Positions 1 to 7,321 are shown, counted from the stretch's first letter. The stretch is DNA of 9,742 bases from Alphaproteobacteria bacterium (GCA_028822575.1 JAPKDN010000078.1:1-9742), one strand, 5' to 3'. Translations and numbers: made by a program. The notes: a model not told the origin generated them from the letters alone.

Positions 1-231
1 ACGGATGATGATTGGCCAGGCTAAATGCTCCCACAACATCCAAACCCGGGAGATGCTGGCGGCGAGCTGAACCACGCCGTGAACCGGTATCGCCACCGAT
101 GGCGGCATGATTTGCAACATCAGTGCAATCAGGGCGGTGCCACCGCCGGCGCCAACAGCCGCCGTCAGCGCCGCCGTCGCGAAGGCTGCGAAAGTGAGAA
201 GGCTGATTTCCAGACCGAAGATCAAACCCAT
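1..231 (-). CDS. TauE/SafE family membrane transporter, N-terminal part (cut by window edge)
   Basis: The frame is open from an ATG at 231 down to base 1, giving 77 residues that begin MGLIFGLEISLL. The N-terminal half is hydrophobic: a first membrane helix covers about residues 4-25, followed by a glycine-rich GAGGG turn near 27-31 and a second hydrophobic stretch. A PPSVAIPVHGVVQL segment follows near 43-56 and an SRVWMLWEHLAW segment near 61-72. This order (glycine-rich turn, PxxA(I/V) helix, then a short loop ending in W) is the family pattern of TauE/SafE inner-membrane permeases, usually about 250 residues, which export sulfite, sulfoacetate or other small organic anions. The start lies only 7 bases past the stop of the upstream ThDP enzyme and has no strong ribosome site, so translation is probably coupled. 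The substrate cannot be read from this fragment. Family assignment is fairly secure; the rest of the gene lies outside. Confidence 0.75.
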   Translation of the reverse strand, partial: MGLIFGLEISLLTFAAFATAALTAAVGAGGGTALIALMLQIMPPSVAIPVHGVVQLAASISRVWMLWEHLAWPIIIR

Positions 232-238
232 ATCCAAC

Positions 239-1885
239 TCAAACCGCGTCCTTCTCCCCGCCGTAAGGCGCGATATCCCGCGGGTCCATGTGCAGATGAA
301 TCAGTGCCGGCCCGTCATGCGCCAACGCCGCGGCGAAAGCCGGGCGCCACTCAGCGGTGGCCTTCACGCTCCAAGCGGCGGCGCCATACCCCTCGGCGAG
401 CTTGCTGAAATCCGGACTGTCCATGATCGTTCCGAACGCATGATCCTGGCCATATTTATCATGCTGCCCCTTCAGGATCGAGCCATGGACGTTATTGTCA
501 CAGACCACGACCTTGATCGGCAGACGCTCCCTGGCGGCCGTCGACAATTCCTGGCCGCTCATCAAGAAACTACCATCTCCGGCGAAAACGACGATGGGCC
601 GGCCGTCATTGGTGGCAAGCGCCGCGCCAATCGCGCCGGGGACCCCCGCCCCCATGGCGCCGCACGCGGTCCCACCTTGGGTCAAGGCGTCACGATAATG
701 GAAAAACCGATGGATCCAACGGGCCGAACTGCCGGCGTCGGTAACCACGACGGCGTTATCCGGAAGCATCTCACGCGCCTGGGCAGCGACCACCGAGACG
801 TCGACTTCGCCATGGACAGGGTAGCTACCGACTTTCGAGAACGCGATGAACGCGTCATGGGCCGCGTCCCGCCAGGCTAGACGGGACGTGGATGGGCGAT
901 CCAGCGCGTCGGTGACAACGGCGAGGGTGGGCGCGATATCAGCCAGCACCCGGTGGCTCGCGCCGAACCGTGCCAGCACCGCCGGGTCGGGATGAATATG
1001 CGCCCAGTCCCGGTCCGCCGCGATCATGCCTTCTTCGCGGCTGGTGATGCCGTCAAGCCGACTGCCGACAACGCAGATGAAATCCGACTCCTGGACCAGC
1101 TTATCCTGATAGACCACTGGGTTAATCTCAAGATGCCCGGCGTAACCGGCATGGGTGTTGTTCAGCACGTCCTGACAGCGATAGCCGCAGATCATCGGCG
1201 CGCCCGACGCCTCGACAAAGCCGCGCAACGCATCTCGCGCCGCCGGTTGCCGCGCCAACTCACCCGCCAGGATCAGCGGTCGCTCGGCCGCGTTCAAGGC
1301 CTGAGCCAGATCTTCCAGCGCCGCCGCCTCGGCGGTAACGTCCATGCGTTGGACAATGCCCTCCTCGGGCGCCGGAGCGACGTCGACCTCGCCGAAATCG
1401 CGTGGCATCACCACGACCACCGGGCCGGGGCGCCCGGAGACGGAGATCTCCACGGCCATCCGCGCCATCTTCGCCATTTCCGCCGCGTCCTTGGGTTCCA
1501 GCACCGCCTTGCTCATCGAGGCGAAAGCGCTGTGCGGATCGATCTCCTGGAACGCCTCGCGACCCCTCATACGGCTACGGACCTGGCCTATGAACAGCAC
1601 CATCGGCACCGAGTCCTGATGCGCGGTGTGCAGGCCGATCGAGGCGTTGGTGGCGCCGGGGCCGCGGCTAACAAAGACCGCCGCTGGCGCGCCGCGTATG
1701 GCGCCATAGGCATTGGCCGCCAACGTACCCCCACCCTCCTGACGGACCGAGACCAGGCGCACCCGGTTGCGGTTCAGGCGCAACGCTTCTAGCACCGCCA
1801 GAAAACTTTCTCCTGGGACCGTGAAGGCGGTATCCACGCCGGCATCAATCAAGGCCCCGACCAGGGCCGCTCCTGCTTCCATCAT
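239..1885 (-). CDS. Thiamine-diphosphate-dependent enzyme, acetolactate synthase-like
   Basis: A complete 548-residue protein with the three-domain layout of the acetolactate synthase/benzaldehyde lyase/oxalyl-CoA decarboxylase superfamily. The N-terminal PYR domain starts MMEAGAALVGALIDAGVD. It carries VPGES and then RQEGGG, whose Glu (about residue 50) is the conserved cofactor-activating glutamate, and SRGPGATNASIG follows. The central domain (about 180-340) is the nucleotide-fold spacer. The C-terminal PP domain has the Mg/ThDP motif GDGSFLMSGQEL (GDG at 436-438) followed by DNN at about 463-465. The frame extends upstream to a TTG/ATG at 1918/1915 that overlaps the amidase stop. However, the GAGGGGG ribosome site at 1887-1893 favours ATG 1885 (or the adjacent ATG 1882), and family members usually start there. 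The reaction is a ThDP-type C-C cleavage or carboligation of a 2-oxo acid; substrate unknown. Nothing identifies it as the housekeeping IlvB: no IlvN small-subunit gene is adjacent, and its neighbours are an amidase and a TauE-type exporter. Confidence 0.88.
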   Translation of the reverse strand: MMEAGAALVGALIDAGVDTAFTVPGESFLAVLEALRLNRNRVRLVSVRQEGGGTLAANAYGAIRGAPAAVFVSRGPGATNASIGLHTAHQDSVPMVLFIGQVRSRMRGREAFQEIDPHSAFASMSKAVLEPKDAAEMAKMARMAVEISVSGRPGPVVVVMPRDFGEVDVAPAPEEGIVQRMDVTAEAAALEDLAQALNAAERPLILAGELARQPAARDALRGFVEASGAPMICGYRCQDVLNNTHAGYAGHLEINPVVYQDKLVQESDFICVVGSRLDGITSREEGMIAADRDWAHIHPDPAVLARFGASHRVLADIAPTLAVVTDALDRPSTSRLAWRDAAHDAFIAFSKVGSYPVHGEVDVSVVAAQAREMLPDNAVVVTDAGSSARWIHRFFHYRDALTQGGTACGAMGAGVPGAIGAALATNDGRPIVVFAGDGSFLMSGQELSTAARERLPIKVVVCDNNVHGSILKGQHDKYGQDHAFGTIMDSPDFSKLAEGYGAAAWSVKATAEWRPAFAAALAHDGPALIHLHMDPRDIAPYGGEKDAV

Positions 1886-1886
1886 T

Positions 1887-1893
1887 CCCCCTC
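1887..1893 (-). promoter_or_regulatory. Ribosome binding site of the ThDP enzyme gene
   Basis: The minus strand reads GAGGGGG, then A, then ATGATG. The first ATG is 4 bases after GAGG and the second is 7 bases after it. No purine-rich site precedes the upstream TTG/ATG at 1918/1915, where the sequence is pyrimidine-rich (CCCTCCTCGG). This decides the start in favour of 1885/1882. Confidence 0.6.
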
Positions 1894-1908
1894 GGGTCGT
1901 GCCCCCTC

Positions 1909-1966
1909 TCGGCATCAAGCCGAGGAGGGTACCGAGCCCGCTCGCGGATCGATCGGCATCAAGCCG
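1909..1966. repeat. 14-bp direct repeat at the amidase/ThDP gene junction
   Basis: TCGGCATCAAGCCG occurs at 1909-1922 and again at 1953-1966, 44 bases apart, on both sides of the amidase stop codon. In the minus-strand copy at 1953-1966 it encodes part of GLMPIDP near the amidase C-terminus. The copy at 1909-1922 spans the amidase stop and the upstream ATG of the ThDP frame. The copies are read in different frames, because 44 is not a multiple of 3. Confidence 0.7.
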
Positions 1967-3378
1967 GCCAACCCCGTCTGTTGTTCCAATAACGCCGACG
2001 CCGCTAGCAGATCCGCCTCGCCAAAAGGGCGACCGACGACCTGCAGCCCGACCGGCCGCCCGTCACGGGTAAAACCGGCCGGCAGTGATAACGCGGGAGA
2101 GCCACTCAAGGTGATCGCAGACGTGATAAGAGATCCGGCGATGTAGTTGTCCACGGCCTGGCCATCGATCACCGGTGGATAGCGCAGGTTCACATCAAAG
2201 GGAGGCACCGGCGTGCAAGGCAAAAGTAATAGGTCATAGCTCTCGAAAAACTTCGCCATGCGCACGTAATAGGCCGCTCTCTCCCGCTCGGCCCAGGCGA
2301 TCTGTGTTGGTGTAAGCTTGAGGCCTTTTTCGGTGTTCCAGATGATGTCCTGCTTGAGCTGATCGCGGTGGTTTTCCAGATCCGCCTCCCGATTCACCAC
2401 GAAGATCATCGCCCGCAGGATCTGGAATGCCTCGTCAATCTTGCCGGGGTCGGGGCAGGCTTCGACCACCTCGATGCCAATCCCTTCGAATTTTCGAGCC
2501 GCCGCCTCGCAAATCTCGCGCACCTCCCGATCAACGGCAGCGGCACCTCCGAGATCGGCGGTCCAGGCGACCCGGAGCGGGCGGCTTGTCCTGTCGCCGG
2601 CAACCGCTAATTCGACCGCGCTTAAATATGAATTTTCCGGCGCCCACCGGGTCAATGGATCACTGGGGTCGAAACCCGCCATGGTGTCCAGGAACAACGC
2701 CAAATCCGCAACATCACGAGCCATCGGCCCCTCGACCGAGCTTGGACTGAACAGGTTCGAGACCGTGCCCCGCGTCACGCGACCCGGACTTGGCCGAAGC
2801 CCAACAACCGAACAGAATGCCGCTGGTTTGCGCAGAGAGCCGCCATGATCGGAGCCATGCGCGAGCCAGATCTCCCCCGTCGCCAGCGCCACCGCCGAGC
2901 CACCCGAGGACCCGCCGCATGTGAGCGCCGTGTTCCACGGATTGAGAGTCTGGCCAAACACCTCATTGAACGTGTTGCCGCCGGCACCAAACTCTGGCGT
3001 GTTCGATTTGGCCAGCACAATGCCGCCGCGACCCTCGATCCGCGTCACCAGGGGATGCGAGGATGTCGGGACCCGGTCGGCGTGGATTGGCGAACCCAGG
3101 GTGGTTCGCACCCCCTCCACATCCATGAGGTCCTTGATCGCTACCGGCAACCCGTGCAACCGGCCACGCTTGTCGCCATCGTCCTGGTCGGTTAGACGGC
3201 GCGCATGATCGCGAGCCCGCTCGGCGCATATCGTGGGCAGCGCATTCACGGCGGTCTCGACCTCGGCGATGCGGTCCAAAGCCGCGTCGATCAGCTCCAA
3301 CGGCGAGATCTCGCGCGCTGCTAGAAGGCGCACCGCCTCGCGGGCGGGAAGCCGGGTAAGTTCATTTCCTCGTGCCAT
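1915..3378 (-). CDS. Amidase-signature family amidohydrolase (GatA/AtzF-like fold)
   Basis: A complete 487-residue enzyme of the amidase signature family, which hydrolyses C-N amide bonds with a Ser-cisSer-Lys triad. All three residues are visible, numbered from the ATG at 3378. Lys82 lies in HGLPVAIKDLMDVEG, the cis-Ser about 157 in CGGSSGGSAVAL, and the nucleophile Ser about 181 in GSDHGGSLRKPAAFCSVVGL. The C-terminal half has the usual PALSLPAGF and GRPVGLQVVG segments near 427-451. Length is normal. An in-frame ATG also occurs at 3393, but GGAG at 3388-3391 sits 9 bases before ATG 3378, so the shorter form is preferred. The stop TGA overlaps an ATG of the downstream ThDP gene frame. It is the first gene of the minus-strand operon. 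It is not likely to be GatA itself, since gatB/gatC are not adjacent and the sequence resembles the general amidases of catabolic operons. Substrate unknown. Confidence 0.9.
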   Translation of the reverse strand: MARGNELTRLPAREAVRLLAAREISPLELIDAALDRIAEVETAVNALPTICAERARDHARRLTDQDDGDKRGRLHGLPVAIKDLMDVEGVRTTLGSPIHADRVPTSSHPLVTRIEGRGGIVLAKSNTPEFGAGGNTFNEVFGQTLNPWNTALTCGGSSGGSAVALATGEIWLAHGSDHGGSLRKPAAFCSVVGLRPSPGRVTRGTVSNLFSPSSVEGPMARDVADLALFLDTMAGFDPSDPLTRWAPENSYLSAVELAVAGDRTSRPLRVAWTADLGGAAAVDREVREICEAAARKFEGIGIEVVEACPDPGKIDEAFQILRAMIFVVNREADLENHRDQLKQDIIWNTEKGLKLTPTQIAWAERERAAYYVRMAKFFESYDLLLLPCTPVPPFDVNLRYPPVIDGQAVDNYIAGSLITSAITLSGSPALSLPAGFTRDGRPVGLQVVGRPFGEADLLAASALLEQQTGLAGLMPIDPRAGSVPSSA

Positions 3379-3387
3379 AAACCAAGT

Positions 3388-3391
3388 CTCC
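3388..3391 (-). promoter_or_regulatory. Ribosome binding site of the amidase gene
   Basis: GGAG on the minus strand lies 9 bases before the ATG at 3378. The alternative ATG at 3393 has a GGAG that abuts it with no spacer, which is too close to work well. This supports the start MARGNELTRLPAREA. Confidence 0.5.
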
Positions 3392-3523
3392 ATCTCCGAT
3401 CGGCGCGAAGAGTGCGGTGACGTCGCCAGGCCAGCAACAGAAATCGCCGGGCGGTGAATTCTTTACCTTCATCGTCGCTCTTGCACATGTTCTGAATAAT
3501 CAAAACCTGACGGACTTTAGTTT

Positions 3524-3540
3524 CATCAACGTCGTTGATG
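3524..3540. promoter_or_regulatory. Perfect 17-bp palindrome, candidate operator
   Basis: CATCAACGTCGTTGATG is a perfect inverted repeat with 8-base arms around a central T. It lies about 145 bases upstream of the amidase start, in AT-rich sequence between divergent genes, where a dimeric transcription factor site would be expected. There is no poly-T tract, which argues against an intrinsic terminator. The regulator family cannot be named from the site alone, and no regulator gene lies in the window. Confidence 0.5.
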
Positions 3541-3566
3541 CCACTTTCCAACAAAATTTTATTTGC

Positions 3567-3702
3567 ATCTCAGCGAAAGCTAGGACCCACGCCTGAAAAG
3601 TCTCGGCGTGACGGAGATTGGCAGACATGGAGATGGATCACATTCCTCCGCTATTATTCACGTTGAACCTTCCCGAGCGTCGGCCCCAGCCTTCGCTGAG
3701 AT
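3567..3702. repeat. Inverted pair of REP-like palindromic repeats
   Basis: The 26 bases at 3567-3592 and the reverse complement of 3677-3702 agree at 22 of 26 positions. Weaker similarity continues inward for about 20 bases. Each unit contains its own small hairpin: CAGC-GAAA-GCT near 3571-3582 and CAGC-CTTC-GCTG near 3687-3698. Two imperfect palindromes in opposite orientation around an unrelated core of about 80 bases resemble interspersed extragenic palindromes (REP/BIME-type or small MITE-like elements) common in alphaproteobacterial intergenic DNA. Copy number elsewhere in the genome is not visible here. Confidence 0.6.
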
Positions 3703-3811
3703 GACAGGTTTGTTTAAGTCGCCGTTCGCTCTCAAGACGACACCGGATGGATAAAGCCGCGGCCGGAAGGGACGACAGCTCGAAGCCAACACCTGATCAA
3801 GCGAAGAATCC

Positions 3812-3841
3812 TTGGTCTCGGATTTTCGAGTTTGATATAAC
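3812..3841 (+). promoter_or_regulatory. Candidate promoter for the GMC oxidoreductase gene
   Basis: TTGGTC at 3812-3817 and TATAAC at 3836-3841 are separated by 18 bases, resembling a sigma-70 type -35/-10 pair; the -10 matches the consensus TATAAT at 5 of 6 positions and the -35 only weakly. Transcription would start near 3848, leaving a leader of about 85 bases before the GTG at 3934. Confidence 0.4.
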
Positions 3842-3921
3842 CTGAGCATGTTAAAACCCTGCAAGGAACCAGCGCCGTTCCAGGGCAGTGCGCGGTGACA
3901 CCGACGCAAAGATGGCGTGAG

Positions 3922-3926
3922 AAGGA
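3922..3926 (+). promoter_or_regulatory. Ribosome binding site of the GMC oxidoreductase gene
   Basis: AAGGA lies 7 bases before the GTG at 3934. The longer in-frame GTG at 3895 has no such site and would add 13 polar residues in front of the flavin-binding strand, so 3934 is preferred. Confidence 0.6.
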
Positions 3927-3933
3927 TAATAAC

Positions 3934-5574
3934 GTGGCCGACACATTCGACTACATCATCGTCGGTGCCGGCTCGGCCGGTTGCATCGTCGCGAACCGGC
4001 TGACCGCCGATGGCAAGTATTCGGTATGCCTGCTAGAGGCAGGGCCACCGGATTGGGATCCGTTCATTCACATCCCCGCCGGTTTCATGAAGACCCTGGT
4101 CAATCCCAAGATCAATTGGATGTACGAGTGCGAGCCGAGCCATTGGACGAATGGCCGGGTGATCGCGGCTCCACGCGGCAAGACCCTCGGCGGCTCCAGT
4201 TCGATCAACGGTCACGTCTATAACCGCGGCCAGCGCATGGATTATGACGGCTGGTCTCAAAAGGGCAACCGGGGTTGGGGTTACGCCGATGTGCTGCCGT
4301 ATTTCAAACGCTGCGAGCAACGGATCGGAGAAGCCGACGATACCTTCCGGGGACGCGAGGGTAATCTTCAGGTCAACGATCTTGGCTGGGATCATCCCTT
4401 GTGTGACGCCTTTATCAAGGGCGCCCAGACCTTGGGGATCCCGCACAACACCGATTACAACGGCGCCAAGCAAGAGGGCGTTTCCTACGTCCAGCGCACC
4501 ACCCACAACCGGCGCCGGGTCAGCACCGCACGCGCTTTCCTCAATCCCGCCAAATCGCGCTCGAACCTGACGGTACGCACCAACGCCCACGCAACGAAAA
4601 TCCTGTTGGAAGGCAAGCGCGCGGTCGGCGTCATCTATGCTAAGGGCGGGCGGAGTGGCACCACGGTGGGGGTGCGCGCCAACAAAGAGGTGATCCTGTG
4701 TGGCGGCACTATCAACTCACCCCAATTGATGCAGGTCTCGGGCATCGGGCCGGAGGCTCTGCTCAAGGGTCTGGGGGTCGAGGTCAAACATGCGTTGGCC
4801 GGCGTTGGCGAAAATCTGCGCGATCACTACGCCCCCCGCTTCACCGCGCGGGTGAAAAACATGGAGACCATCAACGAGCGCGCCAGGGGCGTGAAACTCC
4901 TAGCTGAGATCGCCAAATACTTCACCGGCGGGAAAAGCATCGTCAATCTCAGTCCGACCCTGGTGTACGGTTTCTGGCATTCGAACGAGACGGTCCGAAA
5001 TCACGACCTGCAGCTCACCTTCACGCCGGCCAGCTATAAGGAAGGCTTGCAGACCGAATTGGATAGCGAACCTGGTTTCACCATTGCCTCCTGGCAACAG
5101 CGCCCGGAAAGCAAGGGGTGGCTCAGGGCCAAGACAGCAGACCCTTTCGATAAACCCTTGATACAGCCGAACTATCTCGCCGAGGAGGATGACCGCAAGG
5201 TCCTGCTCGCCGGTATGAAGCTTGCTCGCCGTCTGATGCGGACCGAGCCACTCGCTCCTTATTTCGACCACGAGCAATATCCGGGCGAAGCGATCCAGAG
5301 CGATGACGAATTACTTCAGGTTGCCCGCGAACGGGGCACCACGACCTTTCATGTCATGGGCACGTGCCGCATGGGGCCCGAGACCGACCCGACCGCCGTG
5401 GTCGATGAACAGCTTCGGGTTCGTGGCATGCAGGGCCTTAGGGTCATCGATGCCTCGATCATGCCGACGATGCTATCCGCCAACCTCAACGCTGCCGCCA
5501 TGATGATTGGTGAAAAAGGCGCGGACATGGTGCTTGGCAAACCGCAGTTGGATCCGATCATCGTCCCGGAGTGA
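3934..5574 (+). CDS. GMC family FAD-dependent alcohol dehydrogenase (choline dehydrogenase-like)
   Basis: A complete 546-residue flavoprotein of the glucose-methanol-choline family, which oxidises primary or secondary alcohols with FAD and passes electrons to a quinone or dye-type acceptor or to oxygen. The FAD-binding Rossmann motif is FDYIIVGAGSAGCIVANRL, with GAGSAG at 11-16. GMC signature 1 is PRGKTLGGSSSINGHVYNRG (about 80-99). Signature 2 is GGTINSPQLMQVSGIGP (about 257-273). Near the C-terminus, FHVMGTCRMG supplies the catalytic His (about 473), and ANLNAA supplies the partner Asn (about 519 by family alignment). Length is typical of BetA-like members. No signal peptide is seen, so it is probably cytoplasmic or peripheral. 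It heads four genes on the same strand, with a 157-base gap before the BVMO gene that has no clear terminator. It is unlikely to be the true choline enzyme BetA, because no betB or betI is nearby. Family call secure; substrate unknown. Confidence 0.93.
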   Translation: MADTFDYIIVGAGSAGCIVANRLTADGKYSVCLLEAGPPDWDPFIHIPAGFMKTLVNPKINWMYECEPSHWTNGRVIAAPRGKTLGGSSSINGHVYNRGQRMDYDGWSQKGNRGWGYADVLPYFKRCEQRIGEADDTFRGREGNLQVNDLGWDHPLCDAFIKGAQTLGIPHNTDYNGAKQEGVSYVQRTTHNRRRVSTARAFLNPAKSRSNLTVRTNAHATKILLEGKRAVGVIYAKGGRSGTTVGVRANKEVILCGGTINSPQLMQVSGIGPEALLKGLGVEVKHALAGVGENLRDHYAPRFTARVKNMETINERARGVKLLAEIAKYFTGGKSIVNLSPTLVYGFWHSNETVRNHDLQLTFTPASYKEGLQTELDSEPGFTIASWQQRPESKGWLRAKTADPFDKPLIQPNYLAEEDDRKVLLAGMKLARRLMRTEPLAPYFDHEQYPGEAIQSDDELLQVARERGTTTFHVMGTCRMGPETDPTAVVDEQLRVRGMQGLRVIDASIMPTMLSANLNAAAMMIGEKGADMVLGKPQLDPIIVPE

Positions 5575-5731
5575 GCTGTTGGCTAACGGACCACGCGGCT
5601 CGATTTAAAGCGCATGGTTTAGATGGTTGGGTCACGAATAGGCTTGGGCCTGGGATCACGCCTCTCCTCGAATTACGTTAACCGTCGATGAACAAGACCG
5701 TCACGGCAACAGAGCTAGGGACAACGCAGAC

Positions 5732-7321
5732 ATGGAAAACCGCACCAAGGTCGCCATCATCGGCGCAGGTTTCGCCGGAATGTATCTCTTGCACAGATTG
5801 CGCGGCATGGGGGTGCCAGCCAAGGTTCTGGAGGCCGGCTCCGGCGTCGGTGGGACCTGGTATTGGAACCGCTATCCCGGCGCCCGTTGTGATATCGAAA
5901 GCATCCAATATTCCTACCAGTTCGATGATGAATTGCAGCAGGAATGGGACTGGGCCGAGCGGTATGCAACCCAGCCCGAGATCCTGAAATACGCCGAACA
6001 TGTCGCCGACCGCTATGATCTGCGCCGGGATATCCAGTTTAACACCCGGATCAGCGCCGCCACCTATGATGAGGCCACCAGCGAATGGACCCTGGAGGCC
6101 GAGGATGGCGCCAAGACCACGGCACGGATGTGCGTCATGGCGACAGGCTGCCTCTCCGTGCCGAACAAGCCTAATCTCAAGGGGCTCGAAAATTTTGCAG
6201 GGCCCGTCTACCACACCGGCGAATGGCCGCACGAACCGGTTGATTTCACCAGCAAGCGGGTCGCGATTATCGGTACCGGCTCTTCGGCAATTCAGTCGAT
6301 CCCCCAGATCGCCGAGCAGGCAGCTCATCTGACGGTTTTTCAGCGTACCGCGAACTATTCAGTGCCCGCGGGCAACACCGCGTTGAACCCGGAATACGTA
6401 AAATCGATCAAGGCTCGCTATGCCGAATTCCGCGCCGAGGCCAGCAAGACCGGCCCGGGTATTCACGCGGTCTTCAATCCTAGCTCGGTCCTGGACGCAA
6501 CACCGGAGCAGCAATACCAGGCCTATGAGGAGCGTTGGCAAAAAGGCGGTCTGATCTTCATGGGGGCCTTTGGGGACGCCATGCTAAGCGAGGAGGCCAA
6601 TGCCGTTCCCGCCAACTTCGTACGCGATAAAATCCGCGAGACCGTCAAGAATCCGGCCGTTGCCGAGCGCCTTACACCGAAAAACATCATCGGCGCCAAG
6701 CGACTCTGCGTCGATACCGGCTATTACGACACCTTCAACCGCGACAATGTCTCCCTGATCGACATAAAGGAAACACCGCTCCAGGAAATCACCGCCAATA
6801 CCGTAAATGTCGAGGGCAAGGAGGTCGAGATCGATGCCCTGGTCATCGCGACGGGCTTTGATGCCATGACCGGCGCGATCAAGAATGTCGATATCCGAGG
6901 GCGCGGCGACGCGAGGCTCCAAGATCGATGGGCCGATGGACCAAGCAGCTATCTCGGTCTGGCCATGGCTGACTTTCCCAACCTGTTCACCGTAACCGGC
7001 CCCGGCAGCCCGTCTGTCTTCACCAATATGTTGCCGACCATCGAGCAGCACGTGGAATGGATCGCCGACTGCATCGGTTATATGAACACCGGCAATTACC
7101 GCTGTATCGAAGCCACCGAAGAGGCCGAAAAAGCCTGGTGGGAGCATGTTCAGGAAGTCGCGAGCGTGGGCATCAAATGGACCACCGATAGCTGGTATAT
7201 CGGCGCCAATGTCGAAGGCAAGCCCAGGGTATTCATGCCTTATCTCGGTGGCTATCCGGAATATTGCCGGCGCTGTGACGAGATTGTCGCCGACGGTTAC
7301 CGAGGCTTCGCGTTTAGTTAA
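5732..7321 (+). CDS. Baeyer-Villiger monooxygenase (class B flavoprotein monooxygenase)
   Basis: A complete 529-residue FAD/NADPH enzyme that inserts one oxygen next to a ketone carbonyl to form an ester or lactone. Motifs in order: the FAD Rossmann site VAIIGAGFAG (GAGFAG at 11-16); the BVMO-associated GGTWYWNRYPGARCD (40-54); the BVMO fingerprint FAGPVYHTGEWP (155-166), which fits FxGxxxHxxxW(P/D) fully; and the NADPH Rossmann site VAIIGTGSSA (GTGSSA at 181-186). Next come GAKRLCVDTGYYDTFNRDN (321-339), whose Arg324 matches the arginine that stabilises the peroxyflavin in phenylacetone and cyclohexanone monooxygenases, and IATGFDAMTGA (372-382). All key residues are present, so it should be active. 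Length matches the cyclohexanone/phenylacetone monooxygenase group rather than shorter FMOs. AGGGA at 5717-5721 precedes the ATG by 10 bases. The gene sits between the GMC alcohol dehydrogenase and an enone-reductase-like SDR, suggesting ketone ring or chain cleavage. Substrate unknown. Confidence 0.94.
   Translation: MENRTKVAIIGAGFAGMYLLHRLRGMGVPAKVLEAGSGVGGTWYWNRYPGARCDIESIQYSYQFDDELQQEWDWAERYATQPEILKYAEHVADRYDLRRDIQFNTRISAATYDEATSEWTLEAEDGAKTTARMCVMATGCLSVPNKPNLKGLENFAGPVYHTGEWPHEPVDFTSKRVAIIGTGSSAIQSIPQIAEQAAHLTVFQRTANYSVPAGNTALNPEYVKSIKARYAEFRAEASKTGPGIHAVFNPSSVLDATPEQQYQAYEERWQKGGLIFMGAFGDAMLSEEANAVPANFVRDKIRETVKNPAVAERLTPKNIIGAKRLCVDTGYYDTFNRDNVSLIDIKETPLQEITANTVNVEGKEVEIDALVIATGFDAMTGAIKNVDIRGRGDARLQDRWADGPSSYLGLAMADFPNLFTVTGPGSPSVFTNMLPTIEQHVEWIADCIGYMNTGNYRCIEATEEAEKAWWEHVQEVASVGIKWTTDSWYIGANVEGKPRVFMPYLGGYPEYCRRCDEIVADGYRGFAFS

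Larger units (their letters stand above)
3379..3933. other. Divergent intergenic control region without a gene
   Basis: These 555 bases separate the leftward amidase operon from the rightward GMC-led genes. Parts are clearly more AT-rich than the flanking genes (for example 3481-3566). Short frames here lack a ribosome site and family features, and some run through the palindromic repeats, so none is called. The region holds a 17-bp palindrome, an inverted pair of REP-like repeats and a candidate rightward promoter. No convincing leftward -35/-10 pair was found for the amidase operon, although its promoter must lie here if the operon starts at the amidase. Confidence 0.7.

Noticed and set aside
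107..880. Long plus-strand open frame opposite the ThDP and TauE genes
   Set aside because: It lies antisense to a gene with full family motifs and runs across two genes. Its protein is Arg/Pro-rich with no domain pattern, as expected for an antisense frame in GC-rich DNA.
953..1792. 279-codon plus-strand open frame inside the ThDP gene
   Set aside because: Fully antisense to the ThDP gene, very rich in Arg, His and Asp, no recognisable motif and no ribosome site context of its own.
239..1885. ThDP enzyme as sulfoacetaldehyde acetyltransferase (Xsc), suggested by the adjacent TauE-like gene
   Set aside because: The N-terminal motifs (VPGES, RQEGGG, RGPGATNASIG) fit the general acetolactate-synthase-like group, not the Xsc pattern, so no such symbol is given.
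3321..3554. 77-codon minus-strand frame upstream of the amidase
   Set aside because: It runs through the 17-bp palindrome and overlaps the amidase start in another frame, with no ribosome site and no recognisable family.
3658..3909. 83-codon minus-strand frame in the control region
   Set aside because: Its C-terminal codons are the palindromic repeat itself and it covers the candidate promoter; no conserved features.
4033..4590. 185-codon minus-strand open frame inside the GMC gene
   Set aside because: Antisense shadow of a strongly conserved gene; no motif or independent context.
3934..5574. GMC gene as betA (choline dehydrogenase)
   Set aside because: No betB, betI or choline transporter nearby, and the neighbours are ketone-metabolism enzymes; GMC members with this similarity have many substrates.
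5575..5731. Possible terminator or promoter between the GMC and BVMO genes
   Set aside because: Only a weak AGGC/GCCT pairing without a T-run and no convincing -35/-10 pair; nothing could be called.
5678..6328. 216-codon minus-strand open frame over the start of the BVMO gene
   Set aside because: Antisense to the FAD-binding and fingerprint region of the BVMO; composition is that of a complementary frame, with no family features.
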